Assembly (NCBI RefSeq): GCF_029784155.1
Contig: NC_073693.1
Location: forward strand, 153,981,442-154,045,441
Direction: 5' to 3'
Source of the DNA: Uranotaenia lowii
Lineage: Eukaryota; Arthropoda; Insecta; Diptera; Culicidae
Length of the DNA stretch: 64,000 nucleotides
The notes under the pieces were generated by a model. That model was given only the letters and a program-made list of their open reading frames with translations, was not told the DNA's origin and did not search any database. The translations under genes and the position numbers were made by a program. Positions 34,424 through 44,126 of this stretch are shown one piece after another (position 1 is the stretch's first letter; every line of letters starts with the position of its first letter).

Positions 34424-36926
34424 CTCTCTAAAGTAAGCTCGATTTGCTCTCCGGCAGACGACATACTCATCATCGGTGACTTCAATCTACCTGGTTTGAA
34501 GTGGTGCTCCTCCCAAAGCGGCTTTTTATTTCCGGATCCTGCTCGTTCTTCATTCTCGGCATCCTCCAACATCTTCCTAGACTCCTTGAGTACCGCGACT
34601 CTTCGACAGATCAACAAAATTGAAAACGAAAACGGCCGTATGCTTGATCTCTGCTTCGTGAACGAAGGGATCAAGAATCCGGCGATTGAATCTGCTCCTG
34701 CTCCTCTTGTTAAAACTGTCCCGCATCATCCAGTCTTAGTGATTTCACTCGATATCACTAAAATACACGGCTCAGAAGAGAAAATCGCTTCCTTCTATCA
34801 CGATTTTAAGAACGTTGACTTCGAAGCTTTATCCCTCGTCCTGCAACCCGTGGATTGGGAGGCTGAGCTCGATTTCTCTAATCCCAATGCAGCTGCGGCG
34901 ACGTTTGCGAACATCCTGAATTATATCATCGATCGTCATGTGCCGAAACGCAGCACGGCTACCAATCTACGGACCCCCTGGATTACTGGAAGTCTTCGGA
35001 GACTTAAGACGGCCAAGCAGCGCGCACTACGCAACTACAACAAGCATAAGTCCCTCTATACTAAGAACATATATCGCAAATTGAATTCTGCCTATAAGAA
35101 AGCCAGTAAGCGTTACTACCAGAATTATATTAATCGGTTACAACAGAATTTCAAAAGCAGTCCGAAATATTTTTGGAAGCACGTGAAAAATCAGCGAAGA
35201 GAATCAGGGCTTCCGTCTCACATGTTCCTCCCCGAAATTTGTGATCTATTTGCCGAGAAGTTCTCTAGCATTTTTACAACTGGATCCATTTCTCCTGAGC
35301 AACTGGCTAGAGCTGTGAGAAATATATTGCCTATAGGTTCTTCGTTTAACGGTATCATAATCGACGATGCATCCATATCGAAAGCGACAGCTAAGCTGAA
35401 AAACTCTTCATCTATAGGCCCGGATGGTATACCTGCTACTTTTTTGAAGCGTTTTATGCCACTTTTGCTGTTTCCTATTCGGCTTATTTTCCAATCATCG
35501 CTGGATGTTGGAATCTTTCCCTCACTGTGGAAGGAAGCCTACATGTTTCCTGTTCACAAGAAGGGTGACAAGAGAGATGTTAACAACTACCGCGGAATTT
35601 CAGCTCTATGCGCGATAGCCAAATTGTTTGAATTGGTTATCTTGGATCCCATTAATTTGTTCTTCAAGCACCAACTTTCCAATGATCAACACGGGTTTAT
35701 GCCTAAACGATCCACGACTACTAACTTTTTTTTTTTTTTTTTTTAAATTCTCACCTTCACATCTTTTGTGCAAGACAGCTTTGCTAGGAAAACTCAAACT
35801 GACGCCATATATACTGACCTTTCTGCTGCATTCGACGAGGTGAACCACGATATCGCTATCGCACAGCTGGAACGTCTGGATTTATGTGGATCCCTTCTGC
35901 ACTGGTTCCACAGTTACTTAACAGGTCGAAAGTTATCCGTTCGTATTGGTGACGCTTTTTCAAATTATTTTCTTGCCTGCTCCGGTGTGCCTCAAGGAAG
36001 TCATTTAGGACCACTAATTTTCGTGATATATTTTAATGACGTACTCTCGCTCCTTGACTGCAAAAAACTTGCATATGCCGACGACCTGAAACTCTTTCAC
36101 ACCATAAACAGCCAAGAGGACACTAATTTCCTGCAGCAGCAGTTCAATGTGTTTGCTCAGTGGTGTGACATGAATTGTCTGCCCCTGAATCGCAGTAAAT
36201 GCCCGGTCGTATCATTCTCACGTAAGCGACACCCTCTTATTGCGGAGTACGTTCTCGGAGACGGAATCATTTCTCGGGAGGACCACATCAGCGATCTGGG
36301 CGTTATTCTCGATCAACGCTTGGACTTTAAGACTCACACAAAACTACATCGTCGACAAAGCATCCAGAAACCTTGGATTCTTATTTCGCATGGCCAAAGA
36401 CTTCAAAGACGTGTACTGCCTGAAAAGTCTTTACTGCTGTATAGTTCGTTCCATCCTCGAGTATGCTTCAGCTGTTTGGTGCCCTTTCTACCAGAATGGG
36501 GCTGAACGAATCGAATAGACCTAGATACGCTTCAAGCCCGCAGAAACGCTACGCGCGCTCTAGTTGTTGCAGATCTCTTAACGTCCAGAGTTGACTGTCC
36601 CGTTTTGCTGGAGGCCATTCCTCTCAGCATGCGCCCCCGAGGATTGAGAAACCAGCTTTTGCAGCTCTATGTTCCTATTCGTCTCAACAACTATGGAGCG
36701 AACAGCGCATTTATCGGCATATTGAAAACGTTCAATCGCTTTTCTGAGCATTTCGACTTCGATGTTTCGAGGAACGTGTTCCGGAGAAAAATTTTAACTG
36801 TTTCAAGAACTGTATAAACCTGTGTTAATTTTTATGTTAATTTTTATCTTGTATTGTAATTACTATTAAGTTATCATTAGGATCTACATATGATCCGTTG
36901 ATTTTACTCTAATAAACAACAAATTT
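34424..36926 (+). mobile_element. Inner Jockey-type LINE inserted in the outer LINE (2.5 kb, 5'-truncated)
   Basis: The insertion is bounded by TATCTGC at 34417-34423 and 36927-36933, a 7-bp target duplication. Removing it rejoins the outer reverse-transcriptase frame, which confirms the boundaries. The element starts inside the endonuclease domain, so it is 5'-truncated as is common for LINEs. It ends with a short 3' UTR and CTAATAAACAACAAATTT. It is younger than the outer LINE. Confidence 0.85.
34436..36817 (+). pseudogene. Jockey-type ORF2 remnant (endonuclease tail, reverse transcriptase)
   Basis: Order of domains: the end of an AP-endonuclease (DDILIIGDFNLPGLKW, then LDLCFVNEG and VPHHPVLVISL, from about 34458), a linker, then reverse transcriptase (SSIGPDGIPATFLKR, VHKKGDKRDVNNYRGISAL, NDQHGFMPKRSTTTN, TDLSAAFDEVNHDI, SGVPQGSHLGPLIF, AYADDLKLF). 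The C-terminal part SRNLGFLFRMA, YCCIVRSILEYASAVW and LEAIPLSMRPRGLRN follows. A run of 19 T at 35726-35744 adds phenylalanines and then a TAA, yet the frame before and after is the same. A frame shift near 36345 and another near 36510 follow. Catalytic YADD is present. It is not functional as it stands. Confidence 0.8.
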
Positions 36927-38007
36927 TATCTGCAGTTGCAAACCTCATGAATGACATAACAACGAATCTTGATGATAAGAAAAATGTAACTTGTTTATTC
37001 ATACATCTCAGTAAAGCATTTGACTGTGTACATCATCAAATCCTATTGAAAAAATTGAACGAAATGGGCTTTGAATCGATCTCACTATCGTTAACTCAAT
37101 CAGTTTACCTAGGGTCCAACTCTAGTTCACCGAGAATAATGTTCCTCAAGGTTCCGTTCTCGGGCCACTTTTGTTCAATATTTATATAAACGATATCTTT
37201 CAATTATCTTTAAATGGAAAGCTTCAAATTTATGCAGACGACGCAACGTTGCTCTATGTCACTGAAAATTTCAATGATTTGAGTGCTCAAATAAAACATG
37301 ATATCGAAGTTCTCCTCCAATATTTTTACATAAACCATTTATCCATGAATCTACAGAAAACTAAATTAATGATCTTTTCACTGAGAGGTCACTCTCGAAC
37401 ACTAACGTTATCAATAAATGACACTCAGATTGAACAGGTGTCACAAATGAAATACCTCGGACTCTGTATCGATGAAAACTTAAAACGGTCACATAAGTCA
37501 GATTTGTAAAAAAATAGCACCTTACATATTTGTTTTACGAAGAGTACGTCAAACTAGAAATAAATCATCAGCATGGAAAATGTGATGAACGCTAACATTT
37601 TTCTATAAAATATCAAAGAATCTTTTAAAGTCAAACATCGAACTTGTTCACATTAATAACATCAACATTAACTTAGCACTCCATGAGCAGTTGACAACAG
37701 TCTTCAGACTAATCCAACTGCCAAGAAAACCGTTAATAAATAAATAAAAAAAATCTATGATTTTTATGAAACGTATAACAAAGTTGTTGAGAATTATGTC
37801 TACACCCAAAAATCCAATGCCTATTAAGCAAATCTCTGTGCCGAAAATGCGCCGAAAAGTGTACTGTACCAAAGATTACAAGATTGGAAAAGCACTACTG
37901 GCATAAAGACTCGAGCTCCCAAGCAAAATGATGCACGACCACTACATTCAAGCAAAACAAGAAAAACATTTTATTGGTTTTTTATCCTATTGGATAATCA
38001 AAAAAAT

Positions 38008-38095
38008 ATAGTGAGAATCGAACTCACTGCAACATCTCGCCTCGGCTTGCCAATCCGATATCTTACCCAGTGTACCATCTGAGTCGGTTATCAAA
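38008..38095 (-). repeat. tRNA-derived SINE head
   Basis: Read on the minus strand, an A-box-like TGGTACACTGGG (38066-38077) is followed by AAGCCGAGGCGAG and a B-box-like AGTTCGATTCTC (38013-38024), at the spacing of an internal pol III promoter. It sits in an insertion of about 380 bp in the dispersed repeat. A functional tRNA is unlikely: the expected cloverleaf stems are not evident. Confidence 0.55.
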
Positions 38096-38343
38096 CGAAA
38101 GTTTATTGTCATAGTCTTTCTGCCACCGGTTGGAATCAAAGAATTTTTTCTAATGTCGGTTTAGATAAACACACAGTGCTCGGTACATCATTTGATAATA
38201 TCCTTGCTGCATCCTTTTTGTCTTGTGATAGGATATGGAATATGTTTTATTTGGTTTCTTCAGATATATGCAATGCGGTTGCGCTGGGAGGACAATGATA
38301 GATTAGAAAGCTTGTGAATGCCGGTTCGACATAACATCTCATA

Positions 38344-39196
38344 GGGGAAAAGTTCATATAACGCCCCATGTTGCTAATACGCGCCACTCTTGTTTTGAAG
38401 AATCTGAAACATTTTAAGCCTGCAAAATATTACCAATTTGTTTTAAATGCTGTGATTGGTCATGGCAAGTATGAATTTTTCCTCAAAATGCCCCTGTATC
38501 GTGATAATTTCACAGTTTAGGTTTTTCTTCATTTTGATCTAAATTTTAAAACACTTTTAATAAGGTGTCACCAAGCAGAGAAAAACGAATAAGACAATAT
38601 TTTCTGACACATCGATAGAGGAGAGTCTAAATTTTGATTTTATGCTAAAAAATCATACTGAACTCGCTAAGGTATGCTTTTCATGGGTATGTTCTATCAC
38701 GGCCCATGCGCTCTTTATAACGCGCCAATCGTAGTAGGCTGAAAATAGCATTAATTTTTCAAAAAGGCCAATTTTCATTGAAAATGAACAAAAAGTCTAA
38801 AACCATATTTTGAGCGTTAATTCAGCCCAAAAAATCTATTTTTCATTTTTTGTTTAATTTCTATTAGTCCATTTTGATTTTCTTTTCAGTCAAAGTGTCT
38901 GTAAGTATTGGTGTGTTTTCGGTCTTCGGCTGCTCTCGGGTGTGTTCGGCTGCTAGGCGCGTATTGAATACACAGCGGCGCGTATTCGCAACACAGTTTT
39001 GTTCTGTGGCTTTGAATATGGTTTTTAAAAATCAAGTTTTTGAAGAAACTATAGCAATTTGAGTAATAAAAAATCATAGGAATTTGTAGAAAACACTTTT
39101 CTTCAACGATTACACCCATTTTTAACACAATTTTTATGTGGAATACATAGAAAATCAGCGATTCGCTTAGGTGGCGCATAATAGGGCATGTTCCCC
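38344..39196. mobile_element. TA-flanked MITE with GGGGAA ends (853 bp)
   Basis: The left end is TA then GGGGAAAAGTTCATATAACG; the right end is GCCCTATTATGCGCC on the opposite strand, closing with GTTCCCC then TA. Phrases such as ATAACGCGCCAA and GCGCGTATT recur inside. The uninterrupted copy of the host repeat at about 7766-7790 has no insertion at this point, and one TA-type position aligns there, which fixes a TA duplication. There is no transposase. Tc1/mariner-type mobilisation is inferred. Confidence 0.75.
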
Positions 39197-39709
39197 TACC
39201 GATAATTCTGCCTCCGAGGAAATTCATTATTGAAGTAGAGTCTGATTTGTGGGTGTACAAAAATGTTTGCTGGGACCAACCACTTTCTTAGAAACTTACT
39301 TCGTAAAATAGAGCTAAAATAGTCATTTCAAATATCAACATAGTTAGGAAAAAAGATTCTGGAGGTCAGATACCAAAACATTGTATGCCCATGAATTAAA
39401 GTTAAAATCGGGAAATCTATAAAAAATATAGCTAAATTTGGCTCACCTACCCAACCTGGAATAAAAATTCTCAAACTTTATCCGTCATTCCATTTTTGAC
39501 ACTTTATATTCCGAAATTTGAAAACTGGAATCAGGATAGTATTTGGGGCCTTTGAATTTATTATAACAATATCTTTATACGCAACCATTACAATTCAAGT
39601 TGATTTAAACCCTTAAGTGTTATAGTCTTTCAAATAAAATACTCAAATGGTCCGTTTAACAAAAAGTCTTATATAATTTTACTTCTTTTTATTTATTTAC
39701 AGCGCCGAT

Positions 39710-42700
39710 ATGGCACTCTTATCCAATGGTGCTTCATCAATGCAGATAACCCCACCTCCGGGTAGCTCGGCTCCGGCCAACAACGACGCCAATGTCGATT
39801 TCAACTCGAACGATCACATTTTCTTCTCGAACCTTTTTAACGCCTTGCCGCGTTGGGATGCGCCCGGAAAAGTTAGTTCCGGTCCGGTGACCGTGCCACA
39901 AAGGTATGATGGGTGGCTAGCAGCTAAAGCCTGCAACTATTTAGTAGTCGTTTAGAATGATTTATTCTAATCGGGCGATTGTTTTTTTCCTTTTTCTCTT
40001 TGTTTAACTCTTAAGTAATGGCTCAAACGGAAGCAGCAGCTTTGGCAACACATCATTGGATAGGGACAGCATTAGCATCACAGATGACGTACTGTTTTCG
40101 AACGTACTAGGGGCAATCGGAACATCGAACGGTGCGCCCCCACCGAATGATATTTTGGGTGCAATCGGAACCCAGATGACGCCGAGCACATCACCGCAAA
40201 CCAATTCGTCCAACGGAAGCTCTGTGTGCCCTTCATCACTGGGGGCGGTTTGTGGTCGCTGCGATACTCATGCCATCAGTCGCTGTCTGGACTGTAACGA
40301 TGTGCTGTGCGAGGATTGTGCCCACGTTCATAATAAGAACGCTTACACCAAGGATCATTGTGTAATTTCCATACATACAATCTCACCGATCGGATCAGCT
40401 ACCGGAATACAAAGTGTATCGATGGCCGTCGAACCGCACTGTGATATTCATGGCGAGGTTTTACGCTACTTATGTGAATCGTGCAAGAAAATCGTCTGCC
40501 AGGAGTGTACTTTATGGGATCATAAGGATCATTCCTGCATTCCAGTGTCCAACGTGTCTCATGGAGCTTCGGAGAAGATTTTATCCATTATCGAGAGTGG
40601 TAAGCTAGGTACCAAATATATCAAGGCCAGTATTGACCGTGCCGTGACCTACTCACAGGCGGTCGAGAGAGATGCCATGGAGGCATCTGCTCGTATTCGT
40701 AAAGCCATGCGTCACTTTATTCTAGCCGCTGAAGACCGTGAAAGAACGCTCTTGGAGCGTGTGGATAAATTCAGACAACAGAAGCTTACATCTCTGTCTG
40801 ATCAAATGGCTGGGCTCCGAGCAGCCCTAGCTGGGCTATCACAAACCTCAGATATGTTGACCAAAGCGTTAGATTCTGTTTCGACCATGAACAGCATGGA
40901 TATTGCCAAAACTTTAACCTCCGGAGAAAGCCAGATGGAACAATTTGCTGCCATGTACAAAAACCTTCAGCCAAAGGAAGAGTTCATCACATTTGTTCCA
41001 CCCAATTTCGAACTTCTCCAGGACATACGCATGCAAGGAGACGTTCTGTTGGTAAATCAACGAAGTAACTCCATGTCCGCTGGCTCTAACGTATGCATAC
41101 AACCACCGAGTGGAAATATCCTAACACGCCGTCCTATTGTACGAAGTACTACACCAGCCCAGCGCCTGAATTCTACTTCCTCTTCATGGGATCAAATGAC
41201 TGCTTCCAAAAATGTACTGGGAACATCTCCAACAATTGGAATTGGTCCCATCCCCGGGATGCCTGTTCTAGGTCAATGTATTCCGGGCTGCCAAACACAC
41301 GTTTCTGCCAAGCCCGCCGTAGGGCCAAGTTCAACTTTTGGTTTCGACGGCCATGAAGATGGTCAGGTTTCTCGTCCTTGGGGTATTGCAGTGGATAAAG
41401 ACGGTCATATTTTGGTAGCCGATCGTCGTAACAACAGAGTGCAGGTATTTTATCCCGATGGAATGTTCAAACTGAAGTTCGGTTCGAAGGGCACTGCCAA
41501 TGGTCAATTTGACTTACCAGCAGGCATTTGTACCGATGCCCAGAACCGTATCATCGTCGTGGACAAAGACAATCACCGCGTGCAAGTTTTCTCACCCAAT
41601 GGTATCTTTCTGCTGAAATTCGGCAGCTATGGCAAAGACTGTGGCCAATTTCAGTATCCATGGGATGTGGCGGTCAACGTGAAGGGAGAAATACTGGTTA
41701 CAGACTCGCGAAATCATCGCATTCAGCTTTTCAACTCCGAAGGACAGTTCATATCACGTTTCAGCTTCGACGGAGTGAATCACAGCCGTTACTTGAAGGG
41801 CCTAACGACACCGCGTGGAGCTTGCTTCACGCCACAAGGAGACATCATCATATCGGACTTTGAAAACCATCGTCTATTGCTGATTGATTCTACTTTGACT
41901 AAGGTTTGTTGAGATATTCTACCTTCCTTCAAAATCGTTTAACGCAATCCAAACATGTTCTAGGTTCTGGCGGCGAAGGGACACGAAGGATCGGCTGTGC
42001 ACGAGTTCAGCCGTCCGTCCGGAATTTGCTGCGATGACGATGGCCGAGTGATCGTTGCGGATTCCAAGAATCAAAGAGTTCTAATCTTCTCTCCACAGTT
42101 AGAATTCTTGTGGACGGTGAGTGTACGTGCGCTTTTGATTTTTTATACTTTTGATTATATAATCTATTATAGATTTACTGTAAAAAATCCTATTTTTTTC
42201 GATTCTAAGCCAATGCGTGTTTTGTAGTGCAGAACAGCGGAATACAATAAGCGGAAAACTACGAAGTTGCTGATTCAATTTGTTGAACTTGTTCGGCAAT
42301 TGTGAAAATTTCTTTAAACGAATATTTTTCCCATAGAACTTCTCGAATTCGGGCTGAAAGCTTGAACTACCGAAAATCGTTTATTTCTCTATGAAAGATC
42401 TTTATGTTGTCAATTTACGTAAAAAAGTACTGAGCACACTTTAAAGCAACATGTTTTGCTGTCAATACAAATATCAAAGTTATCTCTATCATGTTCCGAT
42501 TAGATTAGTATTATGTAAACTGAAAATACAGGCCTTTGGACATTTACATTTACAAGACGAATACCAAATCAATCGATCTTTCACCAAAAAAGTCCGTAGC
42601 TAATGTCAGCAGTTTTAATATTATTTACTTACTTAATGTTCCCGCGCCGATCCTCCGGTGCATAGGGCCGTGGTAGAAGACCTCCGCTGTTGACGATCCG

Positions 42701-43941
42701 GAGCCAGCGTCTTCACTTGGTCCCAGTCAAGACTCTTGTCGGCAGTTTGTATTTCGGCGGCTAGACTTCGTCGCCACGAGTTTCTAGGTCGGCCTCTTCT
42801 TCGATGTCCTTCTGGATTCCATTCACGCGCCTCTCTGCCAATCTCGTTCTCATCTCTTCGCAACGTGAGCCCAACCCATCTCAACTTACGTTCCCGAATC
42901 TCGATTTCTAGCGCTCTTTGCTGACACCAGCGATGAAGTTCCTCATTTGAGATCCAGTTGCTAGGCCACCAAGCGCGGATGATATTTCGCAGGCAGCGAT
43001 TTACTAATACTTGCAGTTTTCGCGTCGTTACCGCATATGTGCACCAAGTTGCGCACCCATACAGCAATACGGATTTGACGTTTGAGTTGAAGATTCGGAT
43101 TTTCGTTCGTAGAGAGATCTGGCGTGAGCGCCAGGTGTTCCGGAGACTCGCAAAAGCAAATCGGGCTTTTCTGATCCGGGTTTCGATGTCTTTCTTGGTA
43201 CCATCATCAGGCGTTATCTGGCTACCAAGATACTGGAAGAACTCCACTTTCTCAACTTGTTGCCCAGCTACTATGAAACTGGAGGGATTTCCTCTGTTTA
43301 TCTCTATCGACTTGGTCTATTCGACATTGACTTTGGGACCTGCTGTCTTGGAGCTTTCGATGAGGTCGTCGAGTTTGCTCTGCATATCCGGTTGTGTTTG
43401 GGCGAGCAAAACAATATCGTCAGCCAGGTCAAGGTCGTTCAGTGGCTTCATTGTTGAAGGATTATTAGAAAAAGTAGCGGTGATAAGATACATCCCTGTC
43501 ACACTCCAGCAGTTACCGGGATTGGATCGGACAAGACATCGTCGTGCAAGACCTTTTTTAATTTTAAAACTTAGAAATTACTGTTCTCTACTCCACATGT
43601 TTAAAATTGCCCAAAATGCCGAATTAATCGATTCTCGTTTACTGTGTAGTTGAAATGTATCTATTATGTCTATCTATCTATATGTTCCGTTTTAATATAA
43701 GTTTCTCAAAGCTATTTGAATGATTTAATGAACCCTTTCCCACTTTAAAACATCCCGTTTCATACCACAGGTCGAGATTCGTCCAACATCCAACAACCTC
43801 CTGACAGCGGCCATGGACGAGAAAGATCGGCCTAGTGATGTGGCACTACTTCCTGATGGCAGATTGGTCGTAATGGTCGAAACATCGCCGGACGCCCGGG
43901 ATCAATGCAGCCCGCAGAAAACATTTGTCCAAATTTATTGA
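39710..43941 (+). CDS. wech: Protein Wech (LIN-41/TRIM71-type B-box and NHL protein)
   Basis: There are four coding exons: 39710-39903, 40016-41903, 41964-42116 and 43771-43941, with GT-AG introns of 112, 60 and 1654 nt. They total 2406 nt in one frame, giving 801 residues ending FVQIY. The coding exon opens at 39703 after TTTATTTACAG, so at least one 5' UTR exon lies upstream. Domains: a low-complexity N-terminus without a visible RING; B-box 1 at about 144-179 (CGRC...CLDC...CEDC...H); B-box 2 at about 207-237 (CDIH...CESC...CQEC...H); a coiled coil at about 268-363; and a six-bladed NHL propeller at about 505-801 (RPWGIAVDKDG, RNNRVQVF, DNHRVQVF, RNHRIQLF, ENHRLLLI, NQRVLIF). In Drosophila, Wech links integrins and talin to ILK at muscle attachment sites; LIN-41/TRIM71 relatives bind RNA. 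The length is close to the fly protein. The third intron holds an antisense LINE. Brat is excluded by its different NHL sequence and C-terminus. Confidence 0.93.
42625..43560 (-). mobile_element. RTE-like LINE 3' fragment, antisense in wech intron 3
   Basis: On the minus strand a QGCILSPLLF reverse-transcriptase motif (about 43510-43480, its own frame) is followed in another frame by LNDLDLADDIVLLAQ with a YADD-like LADD. Then FFQYLGSQITPDDGTKKDIE, LLYGCATWC and the RRRGRPRNSWRR C-terminus run to a stop at 42633. Apart from a TAG at 43317-43319 the frame from 43502 to 42633 is open, so decay is modest. The 5' part is missing. The 3' end is a short AAGTAAGTAA-like tail, as in RTE elements. It lies wholly within the intron, in opposite orientation to wech. 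Confidence 0.75.
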
Positions 43942-44096
43942 AACGAAATGACGAATTTCGGAAATCTGTGTTCAAATTGTAATGCTTTTATTCGCGTATG
44001 TGTACTACATGTTCGTTTTCGAACGAATCTGTTTATTTGATTTTATGTTTTTGATCTGTTTTTTTTTATTTTTTTTATACATCTGCTAGGCAAATT

Positions 44097-44126
44097 TTAT
44101 ACGAAAAATATTAACTGTGCTACCTC
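44097..44126 (+). promoter_or_regulatory. Candidate let-7 microRNA site in the wech 3' UTR
   Basis: CTACCTC at 44120-44126 is a perfect match to let-7 seed positions 2-8. TTATAC at 44097-44102 could pair with the microRNA 3' half across a loop, reminiscent of the lin-41 sites of nematodes. It lies about 180 nt after the wech stop. let-7 control of lin-41, TRIM71 and the fly gene is established; use of this particular site is inferred. Confidence 0.55.

Larger units (their letters stand above)
34134..37755 (+). mobile_element. Outer LINE (non-LTR retrotransposon) fragment, interrupted
   Basis: Plus-strand reverse-transcriptase sequence lies in two blocks. At 34134-34423 it reads KVIPVYKSGSKHLVNNYRPI and NKNQFGFVPKSNTLS. 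At 36934-37509 it resumes with NLMNDI, FIHLSKAFDCVHHQ, PFSGHF-type frame-shifted text over VPQGSVLGPLLF, and the catalytic YADD in LQIYADDATLLY. Stops at 34197 and after ILFE, plus shifts near 37110-37160, make it non-functional. After a further degenerate stretch it ends in an AATAAATAAATAAAAAAAAT tail near 37735-37755. The 5' portion is missing. It belongs to the Jockey/CR1-like group by RT sequence; the family is uncertain. Confidence 0.7.
37795..39255 (+). repeat. Dispersed repeat, interrupted copy (partner at 7607-7845)
   Basis: Three pieces (about 37795-37859, 38239-38343, 39199-39255) line up in order with the uninterrupted copy at 7.6 kb. Two insertions separate them: a segment of about 380 bp with a tRNA-like head, and an 853-bp MITE. 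Confidence 0.65.

Noticed and set aside
42958..43653. 231-codon plus-strand open frame in wech intron 3
   Set aside because: It is the antisense shadow of the RTE-like LINE coding sequence, which carries the recognisable motifs on the minus strand.
39710..43941. Brat (brain tumor) as the identity of the B-box/NHL gene
   Set aside because: The NHL blades (RPWGIAVDKDG, DNHRVQVF) and the C-terminus match the LIN-41/Wech type rather than Brat.
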